From positions 62,001-126,000 of the forward strand of contig CAYMGQ010000001.1 of the NCBI GenBank assembly GCA_964390055.1: a stretch of DNA of 64,000 nucleotides, read 5' to 3'. Of the stretch, positions 1 through 8,654 are shown one piece after another. Origin of the DNA: CAYMGQ01 sp964390055 (GTDB lineage Bacteria > Bacillota > Clostridia > Peptostreptococcales > Natronincolaceae). The stretch's first letter is position 1. Each line of letters starts with the position of its first letter. The translations under genes were made by a program, and so were the position numbers. A model generated the notes under the pieces. It was not told where the DNA came from. It was given only the letters and a program-made list of their open reading frames with translations, and did no database searches.

Positions 1-680
1 TCTATCCCGTGGCTTCCCTTATAGCTTAGGCCCCCCACATAGACCCTAGCTTTGTCCTCCTCTGCTATATCTCTTGTTAACTCCCTTAATTGGGATTTGC
101 TCTCCTCTATATAATTTACTATCTGTTGGGCTCTTTCTTCCTTGCCGGTAATTTTCCCGATAATCTCTAGAGCTTGAAAGGTATCTTGGTCAAAAACCCC
201 GCTACTGGTGGAGGTGATAACTATTGGTATCCCTATGGTATCTTCTATATGCTCTATTTGGGCCCTGTCCATAATATCACCGGCAATGATAACCTGGGGC
301 CTAACTTGCAGCAAAAGTTCCGGATCTGGGTTGGCTGGATGGCCCTCCCCTACAATAGGTAATTGACCTAGCTGTGGATTTGCCAAAATATATGGCCGCC
401 CGCTTTCTACTGCTTGTTGTCCCCTTTCTACTCCAACTAATTTTTCTGTCCCATTAATATAGGTATATAACCTTAGGGCCGATCCTATGGCTACAATCCT
501 ATCTATGGGACCCTGGATTGTAATTTCCCTACCTACCATATCAATTATTTGCAAGACCTGGCCCTCTTCCTCATTTATGGAGTCATGGTCCATGCTGGCC
601 CCATTATCCTGGTAACAGGCCACAAGTAAAGTCCATACTATTAACAGGCTAATTATTATAAGAAAATATCTTTTTTTCAT
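1..680 (-). CDS. FecB/BtuF-type ABC transporter substrate-binding lipoprotein (3' end cut by window edge)
   Basis: Reading the minus strand from the ATG at 680 gives an open frame that runs off the window start (about 226 residues visible). The N-terminus has a hydrophobic signal and a lipobox ending LVAC at residues 19-22, so this is a membrane-anchored lipoprotein. The mature part begins with the DMVGREITI and PIDRIVAIG segments typical of periplasmic-binding-protein family 2 (iron-siderophore, cobalamin, metal-chelate binders), followed by segments such as PDPELLLQVRPQVIIAG. It is the last visible gene of the fmdE/permease/ATPase transcription unit, 20 bp after the ATPase stop. The ligand cannot be told from sequence; linkage to fmdE suggests a metal or metal complex. 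Confidence 0.9.
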   Translation of the reverse strand, partial: MKKRYFLIIISLLIVWTLLVACYQDNGASMDHDSINEEEGQVLQIIDMVGREITIQGPIDRIVAIGSALRLYTYINGTEKLVGVERGQQAVESGRPYILANPQLGQLPIVGEGHPANPDPELLLQVRPQVIIAGDIMDRAQIEHIEDTIGIPIVITSTSSGVFDQDTFQALEIIGKITGKEERAQQIVNYIEESKSQLRELTRDIAEEDKARVYVGGLSYKGSHGI

Positions 681-700
681 ATTCTTCCCCCCTATGACAA

Positions 701-1456
701 TTAAACTTTAGGCACGATCAAGGGTATCCCCTCATAGTCGATAAGGTTGATATCCACACCATATACCCTCTTAATTGTTTCCTCTGTAATAATCTCCCTA
801 CCACCAAAGGAGTCAATTTTCCCCTCTCTCAAGAAGAGAAACTTGTTGGCAAATCTAAAGGCCAGATTTAAATCATGCATACTAACTATAGCTAAAATTT
901 TCTTTTCCTTGATAATTTTTCTAAGTATTCTAGTAAGGTCATATTGATTTTTCATATCTAAACTGCTGGTTGGTTCATCCATTAAAAGTATTTTAGGTTC
1001 CTGGACTAGGGCTCGTGCAATCATTACTTTTTGGAGTTCCCCACCACTTAATTCATCAATATATCGCATAGCATAATCATCCAAGTTAAGTCTACTTATA
1101 ACTTGTTGGGTAATTTTTATATCCCTCTGTCCCATATCCCATTTTATATGGGGTCTCCTTCCTAAAAGTATAGTATCAAATACAGTTTGCCTTCCTCCCC
1201 TGGAATCTTGACTTATAAAGGCCATAGTTCTGGCTATTTCTCTATTATGTAAATCCCTAGTATCAATTCCGTTAATAGATACTCTCCCTTTTTTGGGCTT
1301 TAAAATCCTATTAAAACATTTTAACATTGTGGATTTGCCAGCCCCATTCCTACCCAGTAGTGCTAGAGAATCACCCTGGGACAAATTAAATGTTATCTCT
1401 TCCAAGACCCTTATTTTGGGATAGTCAAAGGCCATACCCTCTACATAAAAATTCAT
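701..1456 (-). CDS. FecE/BtuD-type ABC transporter ATP-binding protein
   Basis: 251-residue nucleotide-binding subunit of the importer encoded with the neighbouring permease and binding protein. The Walker A motif GRNGAGKST lies near residue 37, the ABC signature LSGGELQKVMIARAL near 137 and the Walker B ILLMDEP near 157, followed by the H-loop SMHDLNLA. Length and motifs fit the FepC/FecE/BtuD subfamily. Its ATG overlaps the permease stop by 4 bp, which indicates translational coupling. It energises uptake of an iron chelate, cobalamin or another metal complex; the exact substrate is unknown. Confidence 0.95.
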   Translation of the reverse strand: MNFYVEGMAFDYPKIRVLEEITFNLSQGDSLALLGRNGAGKSTMLKCFNRILKPKKGRVSINGIDTRDLHNREIARTMAFISQDSRGGRQTVFDTILLGRRPHIKWDMGQRDIKITQQVISRLNLDDYAMRYIDELSGGELQKVMIARALVQEPKILLMDEPTSSLDMKNQYDLTRILRKIIKEKKILAIVSMHDLNLAFRFANKFLFLREGKIDSFGGREIITEETIKRVYGVDINLIDYEGIPLIVPKV

Positions 1457-2532
1457 CTTGTCTTTTCCTCCCTAATGAGTAAATAAAGGAATAGGGGTGC
1501 TCCCAGAAAAGAGGTAACTGCACCAACGGGTAGGGTTTTTGGTGACATCAACAATCTAGCAAGAGTATCGGAAGCCAACAGTATAGTAGATCCTACAAGT
1601 GCTGAAGCTGGCAGTAGGTATCTTTGGTCTGTGCCAACAAGCCTTTTTCCTATATGGGGTGAAATTAAACCAACAAAGGCTATTAGCCCCAAAAATGATA
1701 CCATAACAGCAGTAATTAAAGAGCCTACAAACATTCCACCCAGCCGTACTTTTCCCACATTTACCCCCAAACTTTTGGCTATATCCTCACCACTTTCAAT
1801 GGCATTATAGTCCCACCGGTGGTATAGAAAATATCCAAAGGCCAAAAAAGTTAATATGGCTAGGATTCCTATTTCCCTCCAACTTGCCCTGCCCAAATCT
1901 CCAAAAGTCCAAAAAACAACAGCTGCCAGCTGGAGGGTATCCTTGGCAAAATATTGGATAAGCATGGTGGCTGCTGAAAAAAGAGAACTCATGGCAACGC
2001 CAGCCAAAACAATACTTTGGGTAGAAAATCTCCTTAGCCTTGATAGGGCAATTATTATAAAAGTACATAGGCTTGAAAATATAAGTGCACTTATAGTAAC
2101 AAGGTAGGGATTAGTAATCTGAACTACTCCTAATCCGGTATTAATAACACTCCCTGCCCCTAGCAATATAATTGCAACATTTGCCCCAAAGGCAGCCGCA
2201 TTGGAAACCCCAAGAGTTGAGGGAGAAGCCAGAGGGTTATTTAAATTGTTTTGCATAATACAGCCAGATAGGGAAAGTCCAGCCCCAGCTAATATGCCAG
2301 TAATTACCCTGGGCAAACGGAGATTTCTGACAATAGAAATTGATTGGTCATCAGCTAGGCCCAAAAGCCCATAAAATACTTGTTTTAAACTTAGTTTCAT
2401 AGCCCCAGCATTTATTGAGACAAGGGCCATTAATAAGGTTGAAATAAATAGGGTGAAGATAATTAACTTCTTTCTTTTTAAATATCTATAATAGTTATTC
2501 CTATAGTCACTAATTTTTTTAGTCTTGGTCAA
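1453..2532 (-). CDS. FecCD-family ABC transporter permease
   Basis: 359-residue polytopic membrane protein. A positively charged N-terminal tail is followed by about ten hydrophobic segments. The family hallmarks LRLPRVITGILAGAGLSLSG, then NPLASPSTLGVSNAAAFGA and GLIAFVGLISPHIGKRLVG, are all present. The PHIGKRLVG loop is the contact site for the ATPase in this family. It forms the translocation pore of a metal-chelate/cobalamin-type importer with the genes at 701-1456 and 1-680. It starts 21 bp after the fmdE stop, so all four genes look like one transcription unit. Confidence 0.95.
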   Translation of the reverse strand: MTKTKKISDYRNNYYRYLKRKKLIIFTLFISTLLMALVSINAGAMKLSLKQVFYGLLGLADDQSISIVRNLRLPRVITGILAGAGLSLSGCIMQNNLNNPLASPSTLGVSNAAAFGANVAIILLGAGSVINTGLGVVQITNPYLVTISALIFSSLCTFIIIALSRLRRFSTQSIVLAGVAMSSLFSAATMLIQYFAKDTLQLAAVVFWTFGDLGRASWREIGILAILTFLAFGYFLYHRWDYNAIESGEDIAKSLGVNVGKVRLGGMFVGSLITAVMVSFLGLIAFVGLISPHIGKRLVGTDQRYLLPASALVGSTILLASDTLARLLMSPKTLPVGAVTSFLGAPLFLYLLIREEKTR

Positions 2533-2553
2533 TTACACCATCTCCAATAAAGA

Positions 2554-3078
2554 TTAAAATCCCCTAGTATAGTCTTCAAAACAATCTAGGCAAAGCTTTT
2601 TTCCCTGGCACAGGCGTATTTTATGTTCCGCCGCCCCTTCCCCACAACTTTCGCATATGAGGGTATCAAATATTTTTGCCCTAGGGGGTAGTTTGTAGTT
2701 GGGCTGGCCAATGGTGAAAATCTCATCTGCTGCTGCCCCTAATATATAAGCCTGCCTATCTTTTCTCTCCATTTTCCCTTTAATTTGTTTGCACACTATC
2801 CTGATTTTTTCCCCTGTATTCCTATTAAAAAAACTATAGGCTTGTTTTCCCCTATCCCTATAGATAAGATTTCCCTTACCCAAGCTACAACCCAAAAGAA
2901 CCTGTATAGCATCTACTCCGCAGGCATCATTTTCCGTAACACAAACTATATCTTCATCCCGGGAAAAATCTAAGGACAATTTTTCCATAGCTAGTTCACA
3001 GGCTCTAAATCCGATGGCCAGGCCTGGACATTCATGGCCATGAAAGTCCACAGCTCTTGCCCATAATTTCTTATCCAT
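2554..3078 (-). CDS. fmdE: FmdE-family protein with C-terminal zinc ribbon
   Basis: 174-residue cytoplasmic protein of the FmdE family, named for its linkage to formylmethanofuran dehydrogenase in methanogens but also found in bacteria lacking that enzyme. The N-terminal FHGHECPGLAIGFRA signature carries conserved His15 and Cys17, with further conserved Cys at 53 and 64. A C-terminal zinc-ribbon-like domain has CxxC pairs at 142/145 and 163/166. No substrate has been settled for bacterial members; roles in molybdenum or tungsten enzyme metabolism, or in metal handling, are inferences. It is the first gene of the metal-transport unit and carries a structured leader with its own SD (AGGGGGG, 7 nt before the ATG). 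The window also encodes a Mo/W formate dehydrogenase, which would fit a Mo/W-related role. Confidence 0.85.
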   Translation of the reverse strand: MDKKLWARAVDFHGHECPGLAIGFRACELAMEKLSLDFSRDEDIVCVTENDACGVDAIQVLLGCSLGKGNLIYRDRGKQAYSFFNRNTGEKIRIVCKQIKGKMERKDRQAYILGAAADEIFTIGQPNYKLPPRAKIFDTLICESCGEGAAEHKIRLCQGKKLCLDCFEDYTRGF

Positions 3079-3083
3079 TTAAA

Positions 3084-3173
3084 TACCCCCCTAAAAATAA
3101 AGTCATGAAGGCCTAGGGGGCTATTTCCGATAACCTTCATGGTTAACCACTTAGCCCCAAAGTCTTCATGACT
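3084..3173 (-). promoter_or_regulatory. Structured 5' leader of fmdE, candidate translational riboswitch
   Basis: On the minus-strand RNA a perfect 10-bp outer stem (arms 3164-3173 and 3101-3110) encloses a 7-bp stem GGGGCUA/UAGCCCC (3152-3158 with 3117-3123) and a 5-bp hairpin UAACC/GGUUA (3141-3145 with 3131-3135, loop AUGAA). Alternative pairings are perfect: CCCCCUA at 3120-3114 can pair with UAGGGGG at 3093-3087, which is the SD of fmdE. The hairpin loop region CAUGAAGG (3141-3134) can also pair with the 3' strand of the outer stem (3111-3104). These mutually exclusive folds resemble an on/off translational switch. I do not recognise a known riboswitch class. Confidence 0.65.
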
Positions 3174-3215
3174 ATCATGTAAATTTTTTTCTTATATTTT
3201 ATAATGGTTAAATAT

Positions 3216-3245
3216 ATACTATTATAGTTTTTATACTAATGTCAA
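3216..3245 (-). promoter_or_regulatory. Promoter of the fmdE transport unit
   Basis: The minus strand has a consensus -35 TTGACA at 3240-3245, an 18-bp spacer and a -10 of TAGTAT at 3216-3221. A TATAAT-like box at 3221-3226 lies too close (13 bp) to the same -35. The predicted start lies about 35 nt before the structured leader at 3173, so that element would be transcribed at the 5' end of the mRNA. Confidence 0.6.
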
Positions 3246-3263
3246 GATTTTCCCTATAAAATA

Positions 3264-6068
3264 CTAGAATAATCCTTTAATCTGGTAGGTTATTTCATCC
3301 TCTAAAATATTGAATTCTACAAATTTAGAACTTTTAGGACTGGCATTATTAAAGGTCCCCACTGAAATATACCTTACACCATCGACTAATTCTACCTTAG
3401 TTTGTGATTCTCCACCGTATAGGACAAAAACATTCTTGCCCCCCTGGCTAATTTTTGTTAGAGTTTTCTTAAACAAATCAATTTCCAATTCATCAGTAAA
3501 GCCTTGGTGCCCCCAAACAGGCCGGGGCAGGGTGATAAATATATTCTTCTTGCTTGTCTTATTTAATCCATTAAGTAGGAAATCCCATTGTGTATAGTCT
3601 GCCTGCCTTAATCCACCGCCTCTGTTATTCAACTGGACAATTAGGTTTTCACCAGACTCTTTGACCTTGTAATTATTTCCTCCTATGCTTTTATCTATCC
3701 TTATTTCATTGCTAATGGACTCCTCTACACTACTAGTGAAAACTGCTAGTGAATAGTTATTATCTACTGATTTAGCAATCTCTTGACTTATTTCTGACTT
3801 GGCCTTCTCCTCCATATTGCCAAGGGTTATCCCACTATGAATAAATATTTGCCTTCCCCTTGTCTTGTAGGGTGAGTTTAGTGGATCTTCTAGCCTTTCA
3901 ATATTCTTGGGCAGGTCTCCCTCTTCTTTTGGATTTGTAACATCTAAACCATCGAATAAGACCCTGCCTGAGAGACTATTATCCCCATTGGGTTCAACAA
4001 GATAAATCCGTTCTAGCTCTAGATTGGTCCCTGGACTCTGGGGCAAATCTGCCTCTAGGTATTTCCAACCTATCCAATCTATACCCTTTTTAAAATCAAT
4101 TGTATGGCGATTTTCAGCCCCATCTCTTACATAGGCACGTATCCAAAGGGGAGACTTTTCCTCCGTATAGACCCAAACTCCTAGTTTTGATGCCCCCCTT
4201 GGAAGAATTATTTGACCCTTATCAAATTCTAGATAGGCTGCCTTAGTAGCCTGTCCCTGTGCAAAATTATACTCTAAACCTATTGAATTATTCCCCACCT
4301 TAGCCCTAGCATCTGAAATTATTTTTCCTGTAACTAGGTCCGCCGGATAGGCAGAAAATTTTACATTGTATTTTTCAATAGATCCAAGGGGTGACTTTGC
4401 CTCCCCTATATGTACTGGCACAAAGGTGCTTTTACCATTAAGGCTAGCCGTTAAGATAGTTTTTCCTGCCCTATGGCCGGACATATAGACTCCCCCATCA
4501 AAGGTGCCCAAGTTGCCCTCGTCCTTCCATACTACATCCTCACCAGCAACTGGTGCACTATAGCCCTCATTATCTAGGCCCATTAGTTGCAAACTGACGC
4601 TTTGTCCATAGCCTAGCTTTAAAAGTTCTGGCTCAACCTTGAGCATGGCCAAGTCTTCCATAACTTTAAGGTAAAGTTCTGCCTTTTTGCCTAAATAATC
4701 CACCTCAATAATTACCTCACCTGCCTGGGTGGGTGTAAATTTATTTCCAACAATATTTCCCTTCCCCTTTTTTATATGGTATTTAATCTTTGTATGATCA
4801 ACTGATAGTGGATTATTGTTAAGGTCATAAGCCTTTATGCTTATCTCCCTACCTACCCCAACAAAGCTTTTGTCATGGCTTAGCTCTGCCTTAATCCCCT
4901 TTAATTGGGACTCACCAGCAAGATTTACCAGGGCTAGGCCATTTATGATTTTTCTTTCCCCACCATCTGAAGGATAATTTACTAGTTTGCTTTGCTTGTC
5001 ACCTAGTCCCCTGATTACTGATGTTGTAGAACCTCCTCCATCCATGATAATAGCTTCATGGCTACCCAGGTCAATCATCAATCTAGCCAGGGTTCTACCA
5101 TCCACACCCCTAAAGGACTTATGCCTTCCATCAATGGTCACTAAAATTAATTGCTTTCTATCCCTGCTAATTCCAATAGCTGTTCTTGGATGATTTCCCG
5201 TAACTGATTGGGCAAAGCTGACTGCCTGTCCATCTTTAACCAATATATTTCCCCCGCCTATTGCCAATTTAATATCATCCAAATTGTAGCCATGGATATT
5301 GATATTTACCTTGATTTCATCCCCTACCTTAAAATTATCAAATAAAATTTTTGCATTAGCTTGGGAGGCCAGTAATGCATAACCATTTTCAGGGATTTTT
5401 GTGGGAGCTTGTTGTCTTCTGACCTCCCTTACAATATCATTCTCTACAATGACTTCAACCATATCATAATGTTTTTCATTATAACCAGGTGTTTCCTTTC
5501 CCCAATTCCTATCAACCATCATAATGGATTGATATTCATGGGTATATTTATTAATACTTCTAATTGGAACTGCTTTTCCCTCCTGGGTAAAGACCACAAT
5601 GTCATAATCCCAATAGTTAGCAGATGCACTATTATCCTTGTCTATGGAGAAAGTGGCATAATCATGGATAAAAACTGGACTGCTAATAACCTCCCCATCC
5701 TTAATCATGGCCCCAATTGGCGAATCGGGATTTGTCATATAAAAATAATCCCCATTAATTGCAGCCACAAGGTCTTCTCTTTGATTTGCCATTTGTGATA
5801 GACTTTCCTTTGTCTGAAGCCCTCCGGAGCTCTTCAACAGATCTAATTCTATATCTTGATTATCTAAATCTACAAAGACTACATTGGCATTAAACCATCC
5901 ATTTTTATGGAATTTTACAATATGCCTATGTACAACTCCTGAGGAAATTTCTTCCTCATTAATCTTTTCATACAATACACCATCAATTGCAAAAGATTGC
6001 ATTAGGGTGGACATTAGTAAGATTAATACAAAAACTGTTAAAGATAGTTGTTTTCTGTGTCTCTTCAT
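3264..6068 (-). CDS. Secreted multidomain phosphodiester glycosidase (NAGPA-domain) protein
   Basis: 934 residues with an N-terminal signal peptide (about 1-28). Residues about 60-395 form a phosphodiester glycosidase (NAGPA, DUF2233-type) domain; its catalytic-region hallmarks are AIGISRDRKQLILVTIDGR, LGSHEAIIMDGGGSTT and the terminal NGLALV. Bacterial members are thought to cleave phosphodiester-linked sugars in cell-surface polymers. After it come Ig-like (Big-type) repeats at about 410-560 and a jelly-roll-like, carbohydrate-binding-looking segment at about 575-715. A C-terminal domain from about 735 starts GRQIFIHSG and resembles a metallophosphoesterase scaffold without obvious metal ligands. 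It has its own AGGAGGAGG ribosome site. It probably acts outside the membrane on wall or teichoic-acid-type polymers; the domain limits are estimates. Confidence 0.85.
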   Translation of the reverse strand: MKRHRKQLSLTVFVLILLMSTLMQSFAIDGVLYEKINEEEISSGVVHRHIVKFHKNGWFNANVVFVDLDNQDIELDLLKSSGGLQTKESLSQMANQREDLVAAINGDYFYMTNPDSPIGAMIKDGEVISSPVFIHDYATFSIDKDNSASANYWDYDIVVFTQEGKAVPIRSINKYTHEYQSIMMVDRNWGKETPGYNEKHYDMVEVIVENDIVREVRRQQAPTKIPENGYALLASQANAKILFDNFKVGDEIKVNINIHGYNLDDIKLAIGGGNILVKDGQAVSFAQSVTGNHPRTAIGISRDRKQLILVTIDGRHKSFRGVDGRTLARLMIDLGSHEAIIMDGGGSTTSVIRGLGDKQSKLVNYPSDGGERKIINGLALVNLAGESQLKGIKAELSHDKSFVGVGREISIKAYDLNNNPLSVDHTKIKYHIKKGKGNIVGNKFTPTQAGEVIIEVDYLGKKAELYLKVMEDLAMLKVEPELLKLGYGQSVSLQLMGLDNEGYSAPVAGEDVVWKDEGNLGTFDGGVYMSGHRAGKTILTASLNGKSTFVPVHIGEAKSPLGSIEKYNVKFSAYPADLVTGKIISDARAKVGNNSIGLEYNFAQGQATKAAYLEFDKGQIILPRGASKLGVWVYTEEKSPLWIRAYVRDGAENRHTIDFKKGIDWIGWKYLEADLPQSPGTNLELERIYLVEPNGDNSLSGRVLFDGLDVTNPKEEGDLPKNIERLEDPLNSPYKTRGRQIFIHSGITLGNMEEKAKSEISQEIAKSVDNNYSLAVFTSSVEESISNEIRIDKSIGGNNYKVKESGENLIVQLNNRGGGLRQADYTQWDFLLNGLNKTSKKNIFITLPRPVWGHQGFTDELEIDLFKKTLTKISQGGKNVFVLYGGESQTKVELVDGVRYISVGTFNNASPKSSKFVEFNILEDEITYQIKGLF

Positions 6069-6237
6069 ACCTTCCTCCTCCTATTTATGTTGCAAATTTA
6101 TCCTATTTTACTAATTTTATTATATACTAGGTCTGTTAGAATTTAATTACAAATGTATTACATTTATATTAATAAAAATCCTGCCTCCTATGGCTTCTTC
6201 TCCAATGTATTGGGAAGCTTCTTATAAGATAATAAGG

Positions 6238-6261
6238 GAGTAGGAATAACCCTTCCTACTC
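6238..6261 (-). terminator. Hairpin overlapping the stop codon of the PrcB-like gene
   Basis: A 9-bp perfect inverted repeat (GAGTAGGAA with TTCCTACTC, 6-nt loop) begins inside the last codons of the gene ending at 6256. It is followed on the minus strand by a pyrimidine-rich tract. It is probably a Rho-independent terminator or 3' stabiliser, with only a weak U-run. Confidence 0.5.
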
Positions 6262-6753
6262 ATTATTATAATTTACCTTCAATTCAATTTTTCTAGGTAG
6301 GTCCTTTAAACTTGTTCTTGCCACAATATATGGGTATGTAATTGCCTGGGTAACTAAGTCATCATCTTTGGGATCCTTAAATAAAGCATGGACTATTATC
6401 TTTTCCTCCCTATTTTCCTTTAATACTTGGATTTTTTCAATTTCTATATCGTAGCCTCCAGATAGTTTTTCACCCCTTGTTACAATAACATAGATATCCT
6501 CATCTACTTTTGCAGCCAAGGCCCTTTCTAACATTTTATATCTAGGAAGTATCTCCTGTATCTTATCAGGTATTTGCCTTGCTTCTAGCACTTCATAGCC
6601 CACCTTCTTATCACCCCTTGATAAAAAATTAGGTGCACATTTTATCACCGTTGCTAATATAAAAATAATTATGATAATAGCTATAAAAGATTTCCATTTT
6701 ATTTTAGGTAACTTGGGTATATTAAACTTACTTTTCATACTTTTACCCCCCAT
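6256..6753 (-). CDS. Membrane-anchored PrcB_C-like protein
   Basis: 165 residues: a short basic N-terminus, one membrane segment at about 22-40, then an extracytoplasmic domain. The motif IYVIVTRGEKLSGGYDIEIEKI around residues 87-108, followed by a short beta-rich tail ending YIVARTSL...RKIELKV, matches the PrcB C-terminal domain pattern (PF14343-type), named after a Treponema protease-complex subunit. Many Clostridia carry such single-domain proteins; their function is unknown. The ATG is preceded by GGGGGTAAAAGT. It stands alone between terminators, downstream of the transketolase operon's end. The family assignment rests on motif recognition only. Confidence 0.65.
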   Translation of the reverse strand: MGGKSMKSKFNIPKLPKIKWKSFIAIIIIIFILATVIKCAPNFLSRGDKKVGYEVLEARQIPDKIQEILPRYKMLERALAAKVDEDIYVIVTRGEKLSGGYDIEIEKIQVLKENREEKIIVHALFKDPKDDDLVTQAITYPYIVARTSLKDLPRKIELKVNYNNE

Positions 6754-6849
6754 TATTTAATACCACCATAAAAGGTAGTCTATATAACTATATGTATTCA
6801 GTTAAAATAGTTTTATTCAGTGGTACAAGTTCAAAAGGGAGTATAAAAA

Positions 6850-6871
6850 GGCAGGGACAAATATCCCTGCC
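6850..6871 (-). terminator. Rho-independent terminator of the transketolase operon
   Basis: The perfect 8-bp stem GGCAGGGA/TCCCTGCC (arms 6850-6857 and 6864-6871) lies 5 bp beyond the stop at 6877. On the minus strand it is followed directly by TTTTTATA. Confidence 0.9.
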
Positions 6872-6876
6872 GGCTA

Positions 6877-7830
6877 CTAATCTTTTCTAGCTATTACTCT
6901 TTTAATGGCCTTTACTATATCATCTTTGGTTAAAGCATATTTTTTGAGCAATTCATCAGGCTTTCCTGATTCCCCAAAGGTGTCCCTAACTCCTAGCCTT
7001 TCCATTGGGACTGGCTGATTTTCTACCAACACTTCTGCTACAGCTGCACCTAGGCCTCCTATTATACTATGCTCTTCCGCTGTTACAATTGCTCCTGTCT
7101 CCTTAGCTGCCCTTACAATCAATTCCTTATCTATAGGTTTGATTGTGTGGATGTTAATTACTCCAACCGATAATCCCTCTTTTTTCAGGATATCTCTTGC
7201 TTCCAATGCCTCCTTTACCATAATTCCACTAGCAATAATGGTGGCATGAGACCCCTGCGCCAAGGTTACACCCTTTCCCAGTTCAAATTTATAGTCAGTG
7301 TCATTGTTGATAATTGGAACCCCCGACCTCCCTAGTCTTACATAGGCTGGCCCCTCCATATCAACTATTGTATGTATCATTTCCCTTGTTTCAATGGCAT
7401 CAGAGGGGACTAAAACAGTCATATCTGGTATTGCCCTCATACATGCAATATCTTCTAATGCCTGATGAGAGGCCCCATCCTCTCCCACGGTAATACCTGC
7501 ATGGGTTGCACAAATTTTGACATTTAAACCAGTATAGCCTATGGAGTTTCTTACTATCTCAAAGGCCCTGCCCGTGGCAAACATTGCAAAGGTACTAACA
7601 AAGGGTATTTTCCCAGTAGTAGCTAGACCCGCAGCCACCCCCATCATATTTTGTTCAGATATTCCCATATTAAAGAATCTTTTTGGGAACTCCTTGGCAA
7701 AACCTATGGTTTTTGTTGACTTTGATAGGTCTGCATCCAGGACAAGGACTTGGGGATTTACCCTTCCTAATTCTATCAGGGCTTTTCCATAAGCATCCCT
7801 TGTAGCAATTTTCTTAGTCACAATTCCCAC
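6877..7830 (-). CDS. tkt: Transketolase, C-terminal section (pyrimidine-binding and C-terminal domains)
   Basis: 317-residue half-enzyme carrying the PYR domain and the C-terminal domain of transketolase. Segments such as ATRDAYGKALIELGRVNPQVLVLDADLSKST, RFFNMGISEQNMMGVAAGLA and ATHAGITVGEDGASHQALEDIACMRAIPDM are diagnostic; the glutamate in GISEQNM is the TPP-activating residue of the family. It pairs with the N-terminal half encoded just upstream (17-bp overlap) to transfer two-carbon ketol units in the non-oxidative pentose phosphate pathway. Split transketolases are usual in many Clostridia and archaea. Last gene of the operon. Confidence 0.95.
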   Translation of the reverse strand: MGIVTKKIATRDAYGKALIELGRVNPQVLVLDADLSKSTKTIGFAKEFPKRFFNMGISEQNMMGVAAGLATTGKIPFVSTFAMFATGRAFEIVRNSIGYTGLNVKICATHAGITVGEDGASHQALEDIACMRAIPDMTVLVPSDAIETREMIHTIVDMEGPAYVRLGRSGVPIINNDTDYKFELGKGVTLAQGSHATIIASGIMVKEALEARDILKKEGLSVGVINIHTIKPIDKELIVRAAKETGAIVTAEEHSIIGGLGAAVAEVLVENQPVPMERLGVRDTFGESGKPDELLKKYALTKDDIVKAIKRVIARKD

Positions 7831-8644
7831 CTCCCAGTTCTGTTAATGCCTGCAGAGCTTGCTCCTTGTTTGGGGCATTTCCATGCCAGTCTACCTGGTT
7901 TTCCATAAAGGAAACTCCTTTGCCTTTAATGGTATTGGCTATAATCATGCTTGGCCTTTGCTTAATTTGTCTGGCCTCATCAAAGGCCCCAATAATCTCC
8001 TCTAGGGAATGACCATCTATCTCTATTAGGTGCCAACCAAAGGCTTTAAATTTATCCACCACTGGGTATACTTCCATCACCTCATGGTTGGGTCCATCTA
8101 TTTGAAGCCTGTTATAGTCCAATATTCCTACAAGATTGTCTAATTTATAATGGGCTGCAGCCATAGCTGCCTCCCAGACAATTCCCTCCTGGATTTCACC
8201 ATCACCTAAAAGGGCATATACCCTATAGTCCTTTTTGTCAATCTTTCCTGCCAAGGCCATCCCACAGGCTGCTGAAAATCCTTGTCCTAGGGACCCTGTA
8301 GACATTTCCACTCCCGCCACCTTGTTCATATCTGGGTGTCCTTGGAGTATGGACCCCATTTTCCTAAGGCTTTTTAACTCATCCTTTGGAAAGAAGCCCT
8401 TCTCCGCCAGGCTGGCATATAAAACCGGAGCGGCATGCCCCTTGGATAGGACAAATCTATCCCTATCCTCCCATTTTGGGTTATCAATATCCACTTTCAT
8501 TTCATTGAAATATAGTACCGATAAAATATCTGCAGCCGATAGGGAGCCACCTGGATGCCCTGACCCGGCTTGATACAACATTTCTATAATGTGTTTGCGT
8601 ATTCTTGTCGCCTTTTCTGCTAGTAATTTCAAATCGACCTTCAT
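7814..8644 (-). CDS. tkt: Transketolase, N-terminal section (TPP pyrophosphate-binding domain)
   Basis: 276 residues from the ATG at 8644, chosen because AGGAGG lies about 7 nt upstream. The longer frame from 8683 would run into the preceding gene and lacks such a site. The TPP/Mg motif begins GDGEIQEG and ends with ...ILDYN (GDG-N pattern). AGSGHPGGSLSAADILSVLYF and LSKGHAAPVLYA supply the conserved active-site histidines. It forms the complete enzyme with the C-terminal half at 6877-7830. It is placed between a YitT-family gene and its partner in a six-gene operon that starts with cell-wall genes. Confidence 0.95.
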   Translation of the reverse strand: MKVDLKLLAEKATRIRKHIIEMLYQAGSGHPGGSLSAADILSVLYFNEMKVDIDNPKWEDRDRFVLSKGHAAPVLYASLAEKGFFPKDELKSLRKMGSILQGHPDMNKVAGVEMSTGSLGQGFSAACGMALAGKIDKKDYRVYALLGDGEIQEGIVWEAAMAAAHYKLDNLVGILDYNRLQIDGPNHEVMEVYPVVDKFKAFGWHLIEIDGHSLEEIIGAFDEARQIKQRPSMIIANTIKGKGVSFMENQVDWHGNAPNKEQALQALTELGGGNCD

Positions 8645-8654
8645 CCTTCTCCTC

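Noticed and set aside
174..362. Plus-strand ORF of 62 codons
   Set aside because: It is the antisense shadow of the FecB-type lipoprotein gene. The many other short ORFs opposite large genes are dismissed for the same reason.
3101..3173. Moco/tungsten-cofactor riboswitch upstream of fmdE
   Set aside because: The element is shorter and its conserved-looking positions do not match what I remember of that class. I could not run an Rfam model, so this rests on memory.
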